Below, piece by piece: positions 1 through 8,261 of a stretch of DNA of 64,000 nucleotides. The notes under the pieces were generated by a model that ran no database searches, was not told where the DNA came from, and was given only the letters and a program-made list of their open reading frames with translations. Positions within the stretch are counted from its first letter, which is position 1. The number at the start of each line of letters is the position of its first letter. Source of the stretch: Emcibacter sp. (GTDB lineage: Bacteria > Pseudomonadota > Alphaproteobacteria > Sphingomonadales > Emcibacteraceae); the NCBI GenBank assembly GCA_021774785.1, contig JAJFIQ010000006.1:62001-126000 (forward strand), written 5' to 3'. Position numbers and translations under genes: made by a program.

Positions 1-120
1 ATTCTGCCTTGCCTTTATTTTTCTTTCTAACGTAGAGTCCACATTAATAATGGTCAATATACAATATGGCCTAGACTTTGGTCCTAATTCATCTGGCTTA
101 TTTCGCTGCCGAAATGACAC
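1..120 (-). CDS. Possible partial ORF downstream of the histidine kinase
   Basis: A minus-strand reading frame stays open from a GTG at 120-118 to the left edge of the window (40 codons). It overlaps the last codons of the histidine kinase at 98-2023 in another frame. The visible residues include ILTIINVD, which faintly resembles the start of a receiver domain. A response regulator downstream of a kinase would make sense, but a TTG further in could equally be the start, and the piece is too short to assign. Confidence 0.25.
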   Translation of the reverse strand, partial: MSFRQRNKPDELGPKSRPYCILTIINVDSTLERKIKARQN

Positions 121-2023
121 TTGTTTCTGCATTTAGAAAATAAACTGAGAAACAGCTTCCTATGCCAGCATTACTCTCAACATGAACTCTGCCACCCTGG
201 AGCTCTGCTAGATTTTTTACTATTGTTAACCCCAGCCCAACGCCGCCGTGAACTCTATTAAGATTCATATTTTTTTGAACAAAAAGATCAAAAATTGATT
301 TAACATCAGATTTATCAAGACCAATACCCTGATCAATCACTTCGATAACAAATTCTTCATTTTGTCGATAAAGATTGACCTTGACCGTATCATTCTCCTG
401 GGAGAATTTAATGGCATTATCTATAAGATGTATCAATATCTGCCGGGTATGTTCTGGATCAAGATGTACGTCGGGCATGCCATCACTTATATTAGTCTCT
501 ATATTAATATTTTTCTTAGCAGCTCTTTCAAGCAAGTGAGACAGGCTATTATCCAGCAGTGTATTAGGTGAAATATAACTAGGCTGAAATTTAATGGAGC
601 CTAATTCATAGCTAGTTACATTCAATATATTCTCAATAAGTTTCAAAAGCTCCTTACCACTGCTATTTATATCTTCGGCATAATCCCGATAGGTTGGGAT
701 ATTAAGCTCTCCCAACTGTTCTTCAGCTATCATAGACCCAAAACCAATAATGGCGTTCAGGGGTGTTCTGAGCTCGTGACTGACGGTTGATAAAAATTGT
801 ACTTTGGCAATATTAGCTTCTTCCGCCTGACATTTGGCGGAAAGCAGTTCCTGCTCCCTATTCCACCTTACGGTAACATCCTGCATGGTTCCTTCCATCC
901 GGGTCGGCGTACCATCTTTCAGCCTGAAAATTTCCCCCCGTGCCTCGATCATTTTTTCCGATCCATCAGGCATCATTATACGATGGATAAGCTCATAATT
1001 ACTGTCATTTTTAAGAGCAGACATAACAGATTTATCAACAATATCACGATCATCAGGATGAACTTTTTCCAGAAAAGTTTCATAATCAGGTTCAAAAATA
1101 TCTGATGTCAGGCCAAAAATATTGTAAACTTCATCGGACCAAATGACTTCATTGGAAGCCATAGCCCATTCGAAGTTTCCAAGATTGGTCATTTTTTGTG
1201 CCCTTGCCAATCGGGCTTCACTTTCCACTAATGCCCTGTTAGACCTGCGGATTTCTGTAATATCTTTACCCTCAAGTATAATCAGTGAAGAGTTTTTATA
1301 TTCTGGCCAGATCACTTTAATCGAAACTTCAAGAATTATTTTCCGGTTTTTTTCTCCTACCGCATTAACGATAAGCGAGATATCTTCACCCGGTTTGATC
1401 TTCGATACGGCCACCTCTATTAAAGAGAAATCCATTTCACTGGCCCAGAATTCACAATCCCATACTTTTTTACCAATATTTTTCTCTGGTTCCGCCTGTA
1501 ACAAGCGCCTTACCGTATCGTTGAATTCCACCACTTCCCCATTACCATTCATCAGTATGGTAATATTATGAGAAGAATCAAAAAGCATTCTGAATTTTGC
1601 TTCATTTTCCCTCACAAGACTTTCCTGTTCCAGCCGATAACTGATATCACGACATATAGCCGTATAGCGACAGAAGCTTCCCTCAGGATGTTTTTGTATA
1701 GCGATATCAAGCGGGATTTCTTTGCCTGATTTTGATATGCCAAAAAGCTCCGCCCGTTGCCCCATGTGACGGGAGGCTTCGCCAGACTTGTCATAAGAAT
1801 TGATAAGCCCCTTATGAGTTTTATGCATGGGTTTAGGTAATAATAGATTCAAAGATTGCCCTAGAATCTCTTCTTCCCTGTAACCGAATATTTTTTCAAA
1901 TGCGGCATTCACCAACATCACATTATGATTTCCATCAAGCGAGATTACAGCATCGGCTGAAAGATTGATAATTTCAGCCAAAATATCTTTGTTCTTAACA
2001 TTCTCTTTAATTCGATTACTCAT
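98..2023 (-). CDS. Soluble multi-PAS sensor histidine kinase
   Basis: This 641-residue protein has no obvious membrane segment or signal peptide, so it is probably a cytoplasmic sensor. Three PAS-like domains can be read in order (about residues 17-130, 139-258 and 278-388). They are followed by a HisKA dimerisation helix with the phospho-accepting histidine near residue 416 (VSHELRTPLN), then a HATPase_c domain with an N-box (DNAIKFS), a G1 box (DQGIGL) and a G2 box (GVGLGLTIV). No receiver domain is fused to it. The family phosphorylates a response regulator, and the partner may be encoded at the left window edge. The neighbouring saccharopine genes are on the other strand across a 668-bp gap, so the two are not co-transcribed. 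The ligand cannot be read from the sequence. Confidence 0.93.
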   Translation of the reverse strand: MSNRIKENVKNKDILAEIINLSADAVISLDGNHNVMLVNAAFEKIFGYREEEILGQSLNLLLPKPMHKTHKGLINSYDKSGEASRHMGQRAELFGISKSGKEIPLDIAIQKHPEGSFCRYTAICRDISYRLEQESLVRENEAKFRMLFDSSHNITILMNGNGEVVEFNDTVRRLLQAEPEKNIGKKVWDCEFWASEMDFSLIEVAVSKIKPGEDISLIVNAVGEKNRKIILEVSIKVIWPEYKNSSLIILEGKDITEIRRSNRALVESEARLARAQKMTNLGNFEWAMASNEVIWSDEVYNIFGLTSDIFEPDYETFLEKVHPDDRDIVDKSVMSALKNDSNYELIHRIMMPDGSEKMIEARGEIFRLKDGTPTRMEGTMQDVTVRWNREQELLSAKCQAEEANIAKVQFLSTVSHELRTPLNAIIGFGSMIAEEQLGELNIPTYRDYAEDINSSGKELLKLIENILNVTSYELGSIKFQPSYISPNTLLDNSLSHLLERAAKKNINIETNISDGMPDVHLDPEHTRQILIHLIDNAIKFSQENDTVKVNLYRQNEEFVIEVIDQGIGLDKSDVKSIFDLFVQKNMNLNRVHGGVGLGLTIVKNLAELQGGRVHVESNAGIGSCFSVYFLNAETSVISAAK

Positions 2024-2691
2024 AGTTTATACCCTGAATAACTTACACAACTCTTGGCAAATGCCATTTTACTTCCCCAGAGTAACAACATTAATGCAAT
2101 GATTACTTGCATATCAAAAAATTAAATAGCGGGCATAAAACCACAATACTCGTATTTTTCCGACTTTACCAAGCCTTTGTTTTTGCTTCATTTATTCCCT
2201 GTATTAGATTTGCTGCAAATATTTTTTTATTTAATACCTACAACATATTTGCAGCGATACCTGCCCATAACATAATATATAAAATGTTACAGAATAGTTA
2301 AAGAAAACTGGTAATAGGCCATTAAAAACAAATGATTAGTAAAATCACTATAATTATAGGCCAAATGATATAGTAAAGTTACGAAAGAATTAAATCCCTT
2401 TCGAATGCCATTTTCCTAAATACGTTAAATAATTACTTCCCACTAATTCACTTAGAAGTAGTAGCCGTTGCCATAGATTTAAAATCTCTGCCAGACATAA
2501 TTTTAGCTAAATTAGAGACTCATAATCCTTGCCAGACTTAATTATTTCTATCAATGAAGCGTTAAAAAGCCAAAAATGGTTTTATTATATTTAACAATTT
2601 ACCGAAATTTCATACAATATGTAGGCTTCTATCCGGCGAATTTAAAGGCTAGAATTGAGTATATTTAAAGCAAAATAGTTTCTGGAACAGA
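2024..2691. other. AT-rich divergent intergenic region
   Basis: This gap of 668 bases separates the divergently transcribed histidine kinase and first saccharopine gene. It is very AT-rich. The only plus-strand frame (2107-2301) reads as a hydrophobic, composition-driven product with no convincing ribosome site, so I do not call a gene. The one structured element I see is a pair of direct repeats at 2489-2543. Promoters for both flanking genes must lie here, but no clear -35/-10 pair stands out. Confidence 0.6.
2489..2543. promoter_or_regulatory. Two direct repeats, possible operator
   Basis: TGCCAGACATAATT (2489-2502) and TGCCAGACTTAATT (2530-2543) differ at one base. Their starts are 41 bp apart, close to four helical turns, and the second ends about 150 bp before the saccharopine gene. 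A looser copy, TTGCCATAGATT, begins near 2469. Repeats phased on one face of the helix suggest a regulator-binding region, but no regulator is identified. Confidence 0.3.
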
Positions 2692-3798
2692 ATGATGAAA
2701 AACACAATCTGGCTACGTAATGAGTATCGCGCGACAGAACGCCGCAGCCCCCTTCTCCCCAAAGGAGCAGCAACCCTCATTGATGAAGGCTTTGAAGTTG
2801 TTGTCGAAAGATCCAGAAAGCGTATCATTGAAGATACGGCTTTTGAGGCAGTGGGCTGTCGTATGGTCAACGGGGGGGCATGGCGTAATGCTCCGGAGAA
2901 TGCTGTCATTCTGGGGTTAAAGGAATTACCAGGCAAACCTGCAAGATTGAAAAACACCCATATTTATTTTGCCCATGCCTATAAAGAGCAAAACGGGTGG
3001 CAAGACCTTCTGTCTCGTTTCACAGCGGGCTCGGGTAACCTGCTTGACATTGAATATATGGTCAGGAATGATAAAAGAGTTGTCGCCTTTGGTTACTGGG
3101 CGGGATATATGGGCGCGGCCCTATCCCTTATTCACTGGAATAACCAGAAAGAGGGCAATGTTCGTTACCTTGATAACAGCTTGTTACCTTTTAATAACGC
3201 CACCCTGTTAAATGAAACCATTAAAAATACTGGCTATTCAGGGAAAAAACCAAAAGTTTTGATCATTGGAGCAGGCGGCCGCTGTGGCAAAGGCGCGCTT
3301 GAAATTTTGAAACAGCATGGAGCCATTGTTACCTGCTGGGGACGTGACAAGACCGAGAATATTGACCGGGCAGCTTTGCTTGATCACGATATCCTGATCA
3401 ATTGCGCTTTTATCATGAGCGACGTTCCGGCTTTCCTGCGTAAAGAAGACATGACAAACAAAGCCCGCCTGTCTGTGATCGCTGACGTATCCTGTGACCC
3501 CTTCAGTGCCTTTAACCCAATCCCGCTGTATAACGATACAACCACCTGGGATAAACCATATCTGACCGTTGAAGGCATGGGTGAAAAAACAGTCGATATT
3601 ATCGCTATAGATAATCTGCCCTCCCTACTGCCCCGTGAAGCCAGTGAAGAATTTGCTGAATTATTATTACCTCATCTCCTGACATTAAGCGAAAGGGAGA
3701 GTAATCCCGTATGGTCCTCAGCCCGGGAAAGTTTTGACAAAGCCGTCGCCCTGATGGAAAATGATCAACAAGAATTATTTAAAACGCACGTCGCCTAA
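2692..3798 (+). CDS. Saccharopine dehydrogenase (NAD+, L-lysine-forming type)
   Basis: This 368-residue protein resembles fungal Lys1-type saccharopine dehydrogenase (EC 1.5.1.7), which interconverts saccharopine and lysine plus 2-oxoglutarate. The N-terminal half has the AlaDH/PNT-like fold with WLRNEYRATERRSPLLP near the start. The conserved active-site region GLKELPG...HIYFAHAYKEQ holds the Lys and His expected for catalysis. A Rossmann segment, VLIIGAGGRCGKGA, follows near residue 185. Two adjacent ATGs (2692 and 2695) are possible starts and the ribosome site is weak. The next gene starts 17 bases after this stop and encodes the second saccharopine-family enzyme, so the pair is probably one operon. 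In bacteria such a pair more often serves lysine catabolism than synthesis. That direction is inference. Confidence 0.88.
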   Translation: MMKNTIWLRNEYRATERRSPLLPKGAATLIDEGFEVVVERSRKRIIEDTAFEAVGCRMVNGGAWRNAPENAVILGLKELPGKPARLKNTHIYFAHAYKEQNGWQDLLSRFTAGSGNLLDIEYMVRNDKRVVAFGYWAGYMGAALSLIHWNNQKEGNVRYLDNSLLPFNNATLLNETIKNTGYSGKKPKVLIIGAGGRCGKGALEILKQHGAIVTCWGRDKTENIDRAALLDHDILINCAFIMSDVPAFLRKEDMTNKARLSVIADVSCDPFSAFNPIPLYNDTTTWDKPYLTVEGMGEKTVDIIAIDNLPSLLPREASEEFAELLLPHLLTLSERESNPVWSSARESFDKAVALMENDQQELFKTHVA

Positions 3799-3815
3799 TT
3801 GTAAGAGGAATTTAT

Positions 3816-5003
3816 ATGCCATCACTGCCTTCACATGCTGGACCAACCATCCATTGGATAGGTGCGGGACTGGCTTCAGGCCCGGGCATTGTCGCCCTTG
3901 CAAATAAATGGGGACAGTTCACCGTCTGGGACATGACACTGGACCGGGCAATAGCACTGAAAGAGTATGTTGCAGAAGACGCCGTTCTAAACATCCGCCA
4001 ATTGAACCTTAATGAAAATACTTCACGGGCGGGATTCTGTGCATCCCTAAATCCAGGTGATGTCATTGTCTCCATGCTGCCCGCAGCTTTTCATGTACAG
4101 ATGGCGAAGCTAGCTCTTTCTGAGAAATGCCACATGGTGACATCCAGCTATCTAACCGATGAAATGAAGGCACTGAATGATGAGGCAATCGCAAAGGGAC
4201 TGTCCCTTGTCAATGAAGTCGGGCTTGATCCCGGCATTGATCACCTTCTGACACATATTCTGGTGGATGCCGCGAATAAGGCCGGTGTGCTAGGCAAAGG
4301 CCATGCCATCGACTTTATTTCCTATTGTGGCGGTTTTCCGGTCGAACAAACGCCCTTCACCTATAAATTCAGCTGGACCCCGCTTGGCGTGTTAACAGCC
4401 CTGACAAATCCGGCTACAATGATCAAGGGTGGTAAAGAAAATACCATAATAAAAGCTTGGCAGGATGTTACTGAACTCACATTGGAGGATGAGACTTTTG
4501 AGGTCTATGCCAACCGCAACAGCCTGCCTTATATTGCGGAATATGGCCTAAGCGAAGAAAGCAATCTTCAAACCTTCATACGCGGAACCCTGCGTCTTTC
4601 CGGCTGGAAACATGCCTGGAGGGACATCTTCACAATCCTTGAAGATTCCAGCCCCAAAGACCTAAAAATACTGTCCGATCAATTATGGCAGGACCATCAA
4701 TATAAAGATGGAGAACAAGACAGGGTCGTGCTCCATGTGGCCCTGACGGCAACATCAAAAGAGGCCGAGGTATGGAAAGGCTCCCTTTCCCTAGATGCTA
4801 TAGGCAGTGGCTGGCAATCCGCCATGGCGAATTGTGTCTCCTTCACGGTAGCTGAAGCAGCCATTGCGCTCACGGAGTCTCGCCTGTCCCCCGGTGTCCA
4901 ATCTGCCCCCCATGACATTACCGAAGCGCGGACATGGCTTAAAGGACTGAAGCAGAACGGGATTGAGGTCAGGGCTGATAATGTTAATGTTTATTCAACT
5001 TGA
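3816..5003 (+). CDS. Saccharopine dehydrogenase family protein (Lys9/saccharopine reductase type)
   Basis: This 395-residue protein belongs to the Sacchrp_dh_NADP/C-terminal family. It begins with a dinucleotide-binding loop, HWIGAGLASGPG, followed by VWDMTLDRA. The centre contains the characteristic NEVGLDPGIDHLL segment and an FISYCGGFP stretch, both hallmarks of saccharopine reductase-type enzymes (EC 1.5.1.10 or 1.5.1.9 direction). Those enzymes convert saccharopine to or from aminoadipate semialdehyde and glutamate. It lies 17 bases downstream of the Lys1-type gene, with a GAGG ribosome site in the gap, which strongly suggests sequential steps of one lysine pathway. It is a stand-alone enzyme and not the lysine-ketoglutarate-reductase fusion seen in animals and plants. 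Its direction in the cell is not settled by the sequence. Confidence 0.88.
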   Translation: MPSLPSHAGPTIHWIGAGLASGPGIVALANKWGQFTVWDMTLDRAIALKEYVAEDAVLNIRQLNLNENTSRAGFCASLNPGDVIVSMLPAAFHVQMAKLALSEKCHMVTSSYLTDEMKALNDEAIAKGLSLVNEVGLDPGIDHLLTHILVDAANKAGVLGKGHAIDFISYCGGFPVEQTPFTYKFSWTPLGVLTALTNPATMIKGGKENTIIKAWQDVTELTLEDETFEVYANRNSLPYIAEYGLSEESNLQTFIRGTLRLSGWKHAWRDIFTILEDSSPKDLKILSDQLWQDHQYKDGEQDRVVLHVALTATSKEAEVWKGSLSLDAIGSGWQSAMANCVSFTVAEAAIALTESRLSPGVQSAPHDITEARTWLKGLKQNGIEVRADNVNVYST

Positions 5004-5077
5004 ACAGAAACTATTTTAGATCAAAACTAGTCGAAATTTTTGAGCGGCCTATAACATACTAAAATATATAAGGAAAA

Positions 5078-5167
5078 TGGTAGAGAGGAAGGGATTCGAA
5101 CCCTCGATACCCGTGAAGGTATACTCCCTTAGCAGGGGAGCGCTTTCGACCACTCAGCCACCTCTCC
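5078..5167 (-). tRNA. tRNA-Ser (anticodon GCU)
   Basis: Read on the minus strand, the gene begins GGAGAGG and ends CCTCTCT-A-CCA, giving a seven-pair acceptor stem closed by a G-U pair, with the CCA encoded. The anticodon arm is CTCCC-CTGCTAA-GGGAG, so the anticodon is GCT. A long variable arm (TATACC...GGGTA region) and the T-loop TTCGAAT follow, as expected for a class II serine tRNA of 90 nt. It lies alone between the saccharopine operon and a GNAT gene. Confidence 0.96.
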
Positions 5168-5294
5168 GCCGCCGTTTTTAGTGGAAAGCCATACCCGCGT
5201 CAACTGTTGTTTGGTAAAAGAAACATTTTATTTATCATAATAAATACGGTAGCTTGCCCTAACAGGATAATCATTAATAGAAAAACCAGACTGA

Positions 5295-5861
5295 GTGGAA
5301 AAATGCGTGCCAAAAACCTATAAAACCGATCGGCTTTATTATGCCATGATTACGGAAAGTGACGGCGATCTAATGCTGGATCTGGATAGTGATCCAGAAG
5401 TTATGCGTTACATAACCAATGGCAAAACAACCACACCGGATGAAATGCGCGATATCTATATTCCTCGCATGCAGCGCTATACCAATCCTGATAAGGGATG
5501 GGGCATATGGAAAACTTTTCGCAAAGAGGATGATGCCTTTATCGGATGGTTTTTACTGCGTCCCCTTAAGGAAAACCCGCAGGATGTAGAAATTGGCTGG
5601 CGGTTTAAGCGTAAATACTGGGGTAAAGGCTATGGCACCGAAGGTGCCGGTTTATTTCGTGATCATTCATTTCGCCAAGATAACATTTCTAAGCTGGTAG
5701 CCATGGCCAAGCCTGATAATATAGGGTCCCTGAAAATTATGGAAAAAATTGGTATGCGCTATATCAAAACCTATTTTCATGAAGAGCTGCCTTTTTTCTC
5801 AGGCGAGTTTATACTCTATGAACTGGATAACCCCGAAGCTACCCAAAGCAATGATAATTAA
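5295..5861 (+). CDS. GNAT-family N-acetyltransferase (RimJ/RimL-like)
   Basis: This protein of about 188 residues has the Acetyltransf_3 layout. An opening TDRLYYAMITESD strand/helix is followed by a central IGWFLLRPL strand and the acetyl-CoA pyrophosphate loop in WGKGYGTEG, then SKLVAMAKPDNIGSLKIMEKIGM, typical of RimJ/RimL relatives. The substrate amine could be a protein N-terminus or a small molecule and cannot be decided. There is no in-frame ATG near the start. GTG at 5295 is the longest choice, while GTG at 5307 has a GGAA at a better distance. Its stop codon overlaps by 4 bases the stop of the convergent Sel1-repeat gene. Confidence 0.88.
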   Translation: MEKCVPKTYKTDRLYYAMITESDGDLMLDLDSDPEVMRYITNGKTTTPDEMRDIYIPRMQRYTNPDKGWGIWKTFRKEDDAFIGWFLLRPLKENPQDVEIGWRFKRKYWGKGYGTEGAGLFRDHSFRQDNISKLVAMAKPDNIGSLKIMEKIGMRYIKTYFHEELPFFSGEFILYELDNPEATQSNDN

Positions 5862-6127
5862 TGTGTCGCCAGCCATTCGCGGGCCATTCGCTGTGCGATG
5901 GAGATTTCGTTCATTGACATATCCCCGGCAACCTCTGCCCGGTCTATAGTTGCGGATTTCATGCCACGAATTGCCGCAAGATTAAACCACTTATGAGCTT
6001 CAACAAAATTCTGATCAACCCCCTGCCCAATAGAATAAAGCAGTCCTAAATCATAGAGTGCTTCTTTCGTACCTGATTCTGCTTGCTCAATACGATCTGC
6101 CACATATGAATAATCTATCTGTCCCAT
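5858..6127 (-). CDS. Small Sel1-like repeat protein
   Basis: The 89-residue product contains a Sel1-type helical repeat: ALYDLGLLYSIGQG followed by DQNFVEAHKWFNLAA, with the conserved A..LG..Y..G.G and A..W...AA positions. The C-terminus carries a second helix pair (AQRMAREWLATH). There is no signal peptide, so it is probably cytoplasmic. Sel1 repeats are protein-interaction scaffolds and no enzymatic role is visible. A GGAG ribosome site lies about 10 nt before the ATG. The gene is convergent with the acetyltransferase and shares 4 bases with it. Confidence 0.8.
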   Translation of the reverse strand: MGQIDYSYVADRIEQAESGTKEALYDLGLLYSIGQGVDQNFVEAHKWFNLAAIRGMKSATIDRAEVAGDMSMNEISIAQRMAREWLATH

Positions 6128-6284
6128 TATATTAACTCCACTTTCCCTTTTATCATTTTAAACTGTAGCCATAAAGTAGCTTTTCCAGTTCTTTGTGATT
6201 AATAGGTTGCCACCATTTAGGTAAACATAAAGTTAACTATACTTAAAATATTATAAGCATTTGATTTTATTGAATTTTTAAATT

Positions 6285-6317
6285 AAAAAAAGCGAACCTT
6301 AACAAGGCTCGCTTTTT
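6285..6317 (-). terminator. Intrinsic terminator after the small lipoprotein gene
   Basis: AGCGAACCTT (6291-6300) and AAGGCTCGCT (6304-6313) form a 10-bp stem with one mismatch and a 3-nt loop. The stem is flanked by A6 on the left and T4 on the right, so it could work in both directions. It lies 23 bases past the lipoprotein stop codon on the minus strand. Confidence 0.75.
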
Positions 6318-6339
6318 AGCATTAACTATTTTAACATGC

Positions 6340-6642
6340 TTATTCAGGCATATGTTTCTTTAATTCTTCTTCAGCCTTCTTTTTGGCTTCATCCATGGCA
6401 TCGCCTTTGGCTTCATCCACGGCTTCTTCTGCTTTTTCTGTTACTTCCTCAACCACTTCTTCAACCACTTCACCGGCAGCTTCCATCGCAGAAGGCTCGG
6501 CAACAGCAGCGTCATCGGCGGCTTCTTCCACTGCAACTGGCGCAGCGGCCTTATCATCATCACCACATGCCGAAAGCCCAAAAGCCGCGACTATTGATAC
6601 AGATGATACAAGTATTATTTTTTTAAGTTCTGTATATGACAT
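6340..6642 (-). CDS. Small acidic Ala/Glu-rich lipoprotein
   Basis: From the ATG at 6642 the product is about 100 residues. A longer frame starts at 6684, but the internal Met gives a normal lipoprotein signal: MSYTELKK, a hydrophobic stretch, then the lipobox GLSAC with Cys26. The mature part opens with GDDDKAAAP and is then almost entirely Glu, Ala, Val and Lys in heptad-like runs (EEVVEEVTEKAEEAVDEAK), predicting a long amphipathic helix. Asp is absent after the Cys at position +2 (Gly instead), so outer-membrane sorting is expected. I do not recognise a family. The composition resembles small periplasmic stalk lipoproteins, which is only an analogy. It lies just downstream of the gatB terminator. 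Confidence 0.72.
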   Translation of the reverse strand: MSYTELKKIILVSSVSIVAAFGLSACGDDDKAAAPVAVEEAADDAAVAEPSAMEAAGEVVEEVVEEVTEKAEEAVDEAKGDAMDEAKKKAEEELKKHMPE

Positions 6643-6670
6643 GGTTTTTTCCCTACCATTTGTGTTGTAC

Positions 6671-6694
6671 AAAAAAGATACCACCGGTATCTTT
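6671..6694 (-). terminator. Intrinsic terminator of the gatCAB operon
   Basis: On the minus strand AAAGATACC, a 3-nt loop and GGTATCTTT form a perfect 9-bp stem (6674-6694) running into a T6 tract (6676-6671). It lies about 83 bases past the gatB stop and before the lipoprotein gene, so it separates the two units. Confidence 0.75.
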
Positions 6695-6776
6695 CCATGA
6701 TGACACTACAGTATATGCATAATTATGGCAAATATATGAAAAAAAAACGTAAAAACAGATCTTTTCCCATATAATA

Positions 6777-8261
6777 TTAGCCATCAAGTTTCGGCCTGAG
6801 CAGTTGGTTAACCACCTGCGGATTGGCCTTACCCTGAGTCTTTTTCATCACCTGCCCGACAAAGAAGCCAAACAGCTTGTCCTTACCGGCACGATATTGT
6901 TCTACCTTACCCTGATTACTATCGAGGATTTCATCAATCATGGCTTCAATAGCGCCGGTATCAGATACCTGTTTCAGGCCCTTTTCCTCAACAATCTGTT
7001 CAGGGCTGCTTCCAGTTTTCAACATGATTTCGAACACATCCTTGGCTATACGGCCTGAAATTGTACCATCGACCTGAAGGGATAGTAATTCAGCAGCATG
7101 CTGGATTGATACCGGACTTTCCGTTATAGATTTTCCTGCCTTCTTCAAGGCACCAAACAAATCAACAATGACCCAGTTGGCAGCCTGTGTCGCCAGTTTG
7201 TCTTTATCCTTGCCCGTCTTTTGGGTCAATTCCCCCAAAAGGTCTTCAAAATAATCAGCATTTTCCTTTTCTGCCACCAAAACCCCGGCGTTATATTCAG
7301 ACACACCCAAGTCATTTATAAGACGGCTTTTTTTGGCATCCGGCAGTTCCGGTAACCCTTTTGCCAGTTCATCAACAAATGCCTGACTGAATTCCAATGG
7401 CAAAAGATCTGGATCCGGGAAATAGCGGTAATCATGGGCCTCTTCCTTTGAGCGCAGAGAACTTGTGGTTCCCGTTGCCGGATCAAACTGACGTGTTTCC
7501 TGATCAACCTCACCACCGTCTTCCAGAATATCAATCTGACGGCGGGTTTCAAATTCGATTACTTGCATCATGAAACGGATGGAATTTACATTCTTTGTTT
7601 CGCTACGAATACCAAGCTCTGCACCCGGGCGACGGACAGAGACATTAACATCGGCACGCATGGAGCCCTGATCCATATTACCATCACATGTGCCCGCATA
7701 ACGCACCAGCGTCCTGATCTTGCGAAAGTACGCCCCGGCTTCCTCGGCACTGCGCATGTCAGGCATGGATACAATTTCCATCAATGCCACACCAGACCGG
7801 TTCAGATCCACATAGGTCTGACTAGGATGCTGGTCATGCATTGATTTGCCCGCATCCTGTTCCAGATGCAGCCGCTCCACACCGATGTCCTTGGTTGACC
7901 CATCTTCCAATTCCACTGTTATGACACCTTCACCAACGATGGGGTCTTTAAACTGGGAAATCTGATAGCCCTGGGGCAGATCAGCATAAAAATAATTCTT
8001 CCGGTCGAAAACAGACCGCAAATTAATTTTGCAACCCATGGCGAGGCCGGTACGCACGGCCTGACGTATGCATTCTTCGTTGATGACCGGTAACATACCG
8101 GGCATAGCACTACAGACAAAGCTCACCTGTGTATTGGGTTCCGAGCCGAATTTTGTTGATGAACCGGAAAAAAGTTTTGCTTCGGAGGAAACCTGAGCAT
8201 GAATTTCAAGCCCGATAACAACTTCCCAATCACCAGTGGCACCCTGAATATATTTAGCCAT
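6777..8261 (-). CDS. gatB: Aspartyl/glutamyl-tRNA amidotransferase subunit B
   Basis: The product of about 494 residues carries the GatB signature near its start ([17 protein letters not shown]), the LFSGSST and [12 protein letters not shown] blocks, and [18 protein letters not shown]. It ends with the helical YqeY-like tail domain ([17 protein letters not shown]). GatB activates the misacylated Glu-tRNA(Gln) or Asp-tRNA(Asn) by ATP-dependent phosphorylation inside the GatCAB complex. The start is set at the ATG 8261-8259 because it overlaps the gatA stop (TAATG) and a GGGGAG ribosome site precedes it. An upstream in-frame start at 8279 would lie inside gatA and adds six residues that do not look native. 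A terminator follows. Confidence 0.97.
   Translation of the reverse strand: MAKYIQGATGDWEVVIGLEIHAQVSSEAKLFSGSSTKFGSEPNTQVSFVCSAMPGMLPVINEECIRQAVRTGLAMGCKINLRSVFDRKNYFYADLPQGYQISQFKDPIVGEGVITVELEDGSTKDIGVERLHLEQDAGKSMHDQHPSQTYVDLNRSGVALMEIVSMPDMRSAEEAGAYFRKIRTLVRYAGTCDGNMDQGSMRADVNVSVRRPGAELGIRSETKNVNSIRFMMQVIEFETRRQIDILEDGGEVDQETRQFDPATGTTSSLRSKEEAHDYRYFPDPDLLPLEFSQAFVDELAKGLPELPDAKKSRLINDLGVSEYNAGVLVAEKENADYFEDLLGELTQKTGKDKDKLATQAANWVIVDLFGALKKAGKSITESPVSIQHAAELLSLQVDGTISGRIAKDVFEIMLKTGSSPEQIVEEKGLKQVSDTGAIEAMIDEILDSNQGKVEQYRAGKDKLFGFFVGQVMKKTQGKANPQVVNQLLRPKLDG

Noticed and set aside
2107-2301. 64-codon plus-strand frame in the kinase/saccharopine gap
   Set aside because: The product is a composition-driven Phe/Ile-rich string from AT-rich DNA, with no ribosome site or recognisable signal.
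6336-6700. Two overlapping plus-strand frames (Leu/Pro/His-rich and Ser/Ala-rich) opposite the small lipoprotein
   Set aside because: The minus-strand frame has a proper lipobox and a downstream terminator. The plus frames are antisense of its GAA/GCT-rich codons.
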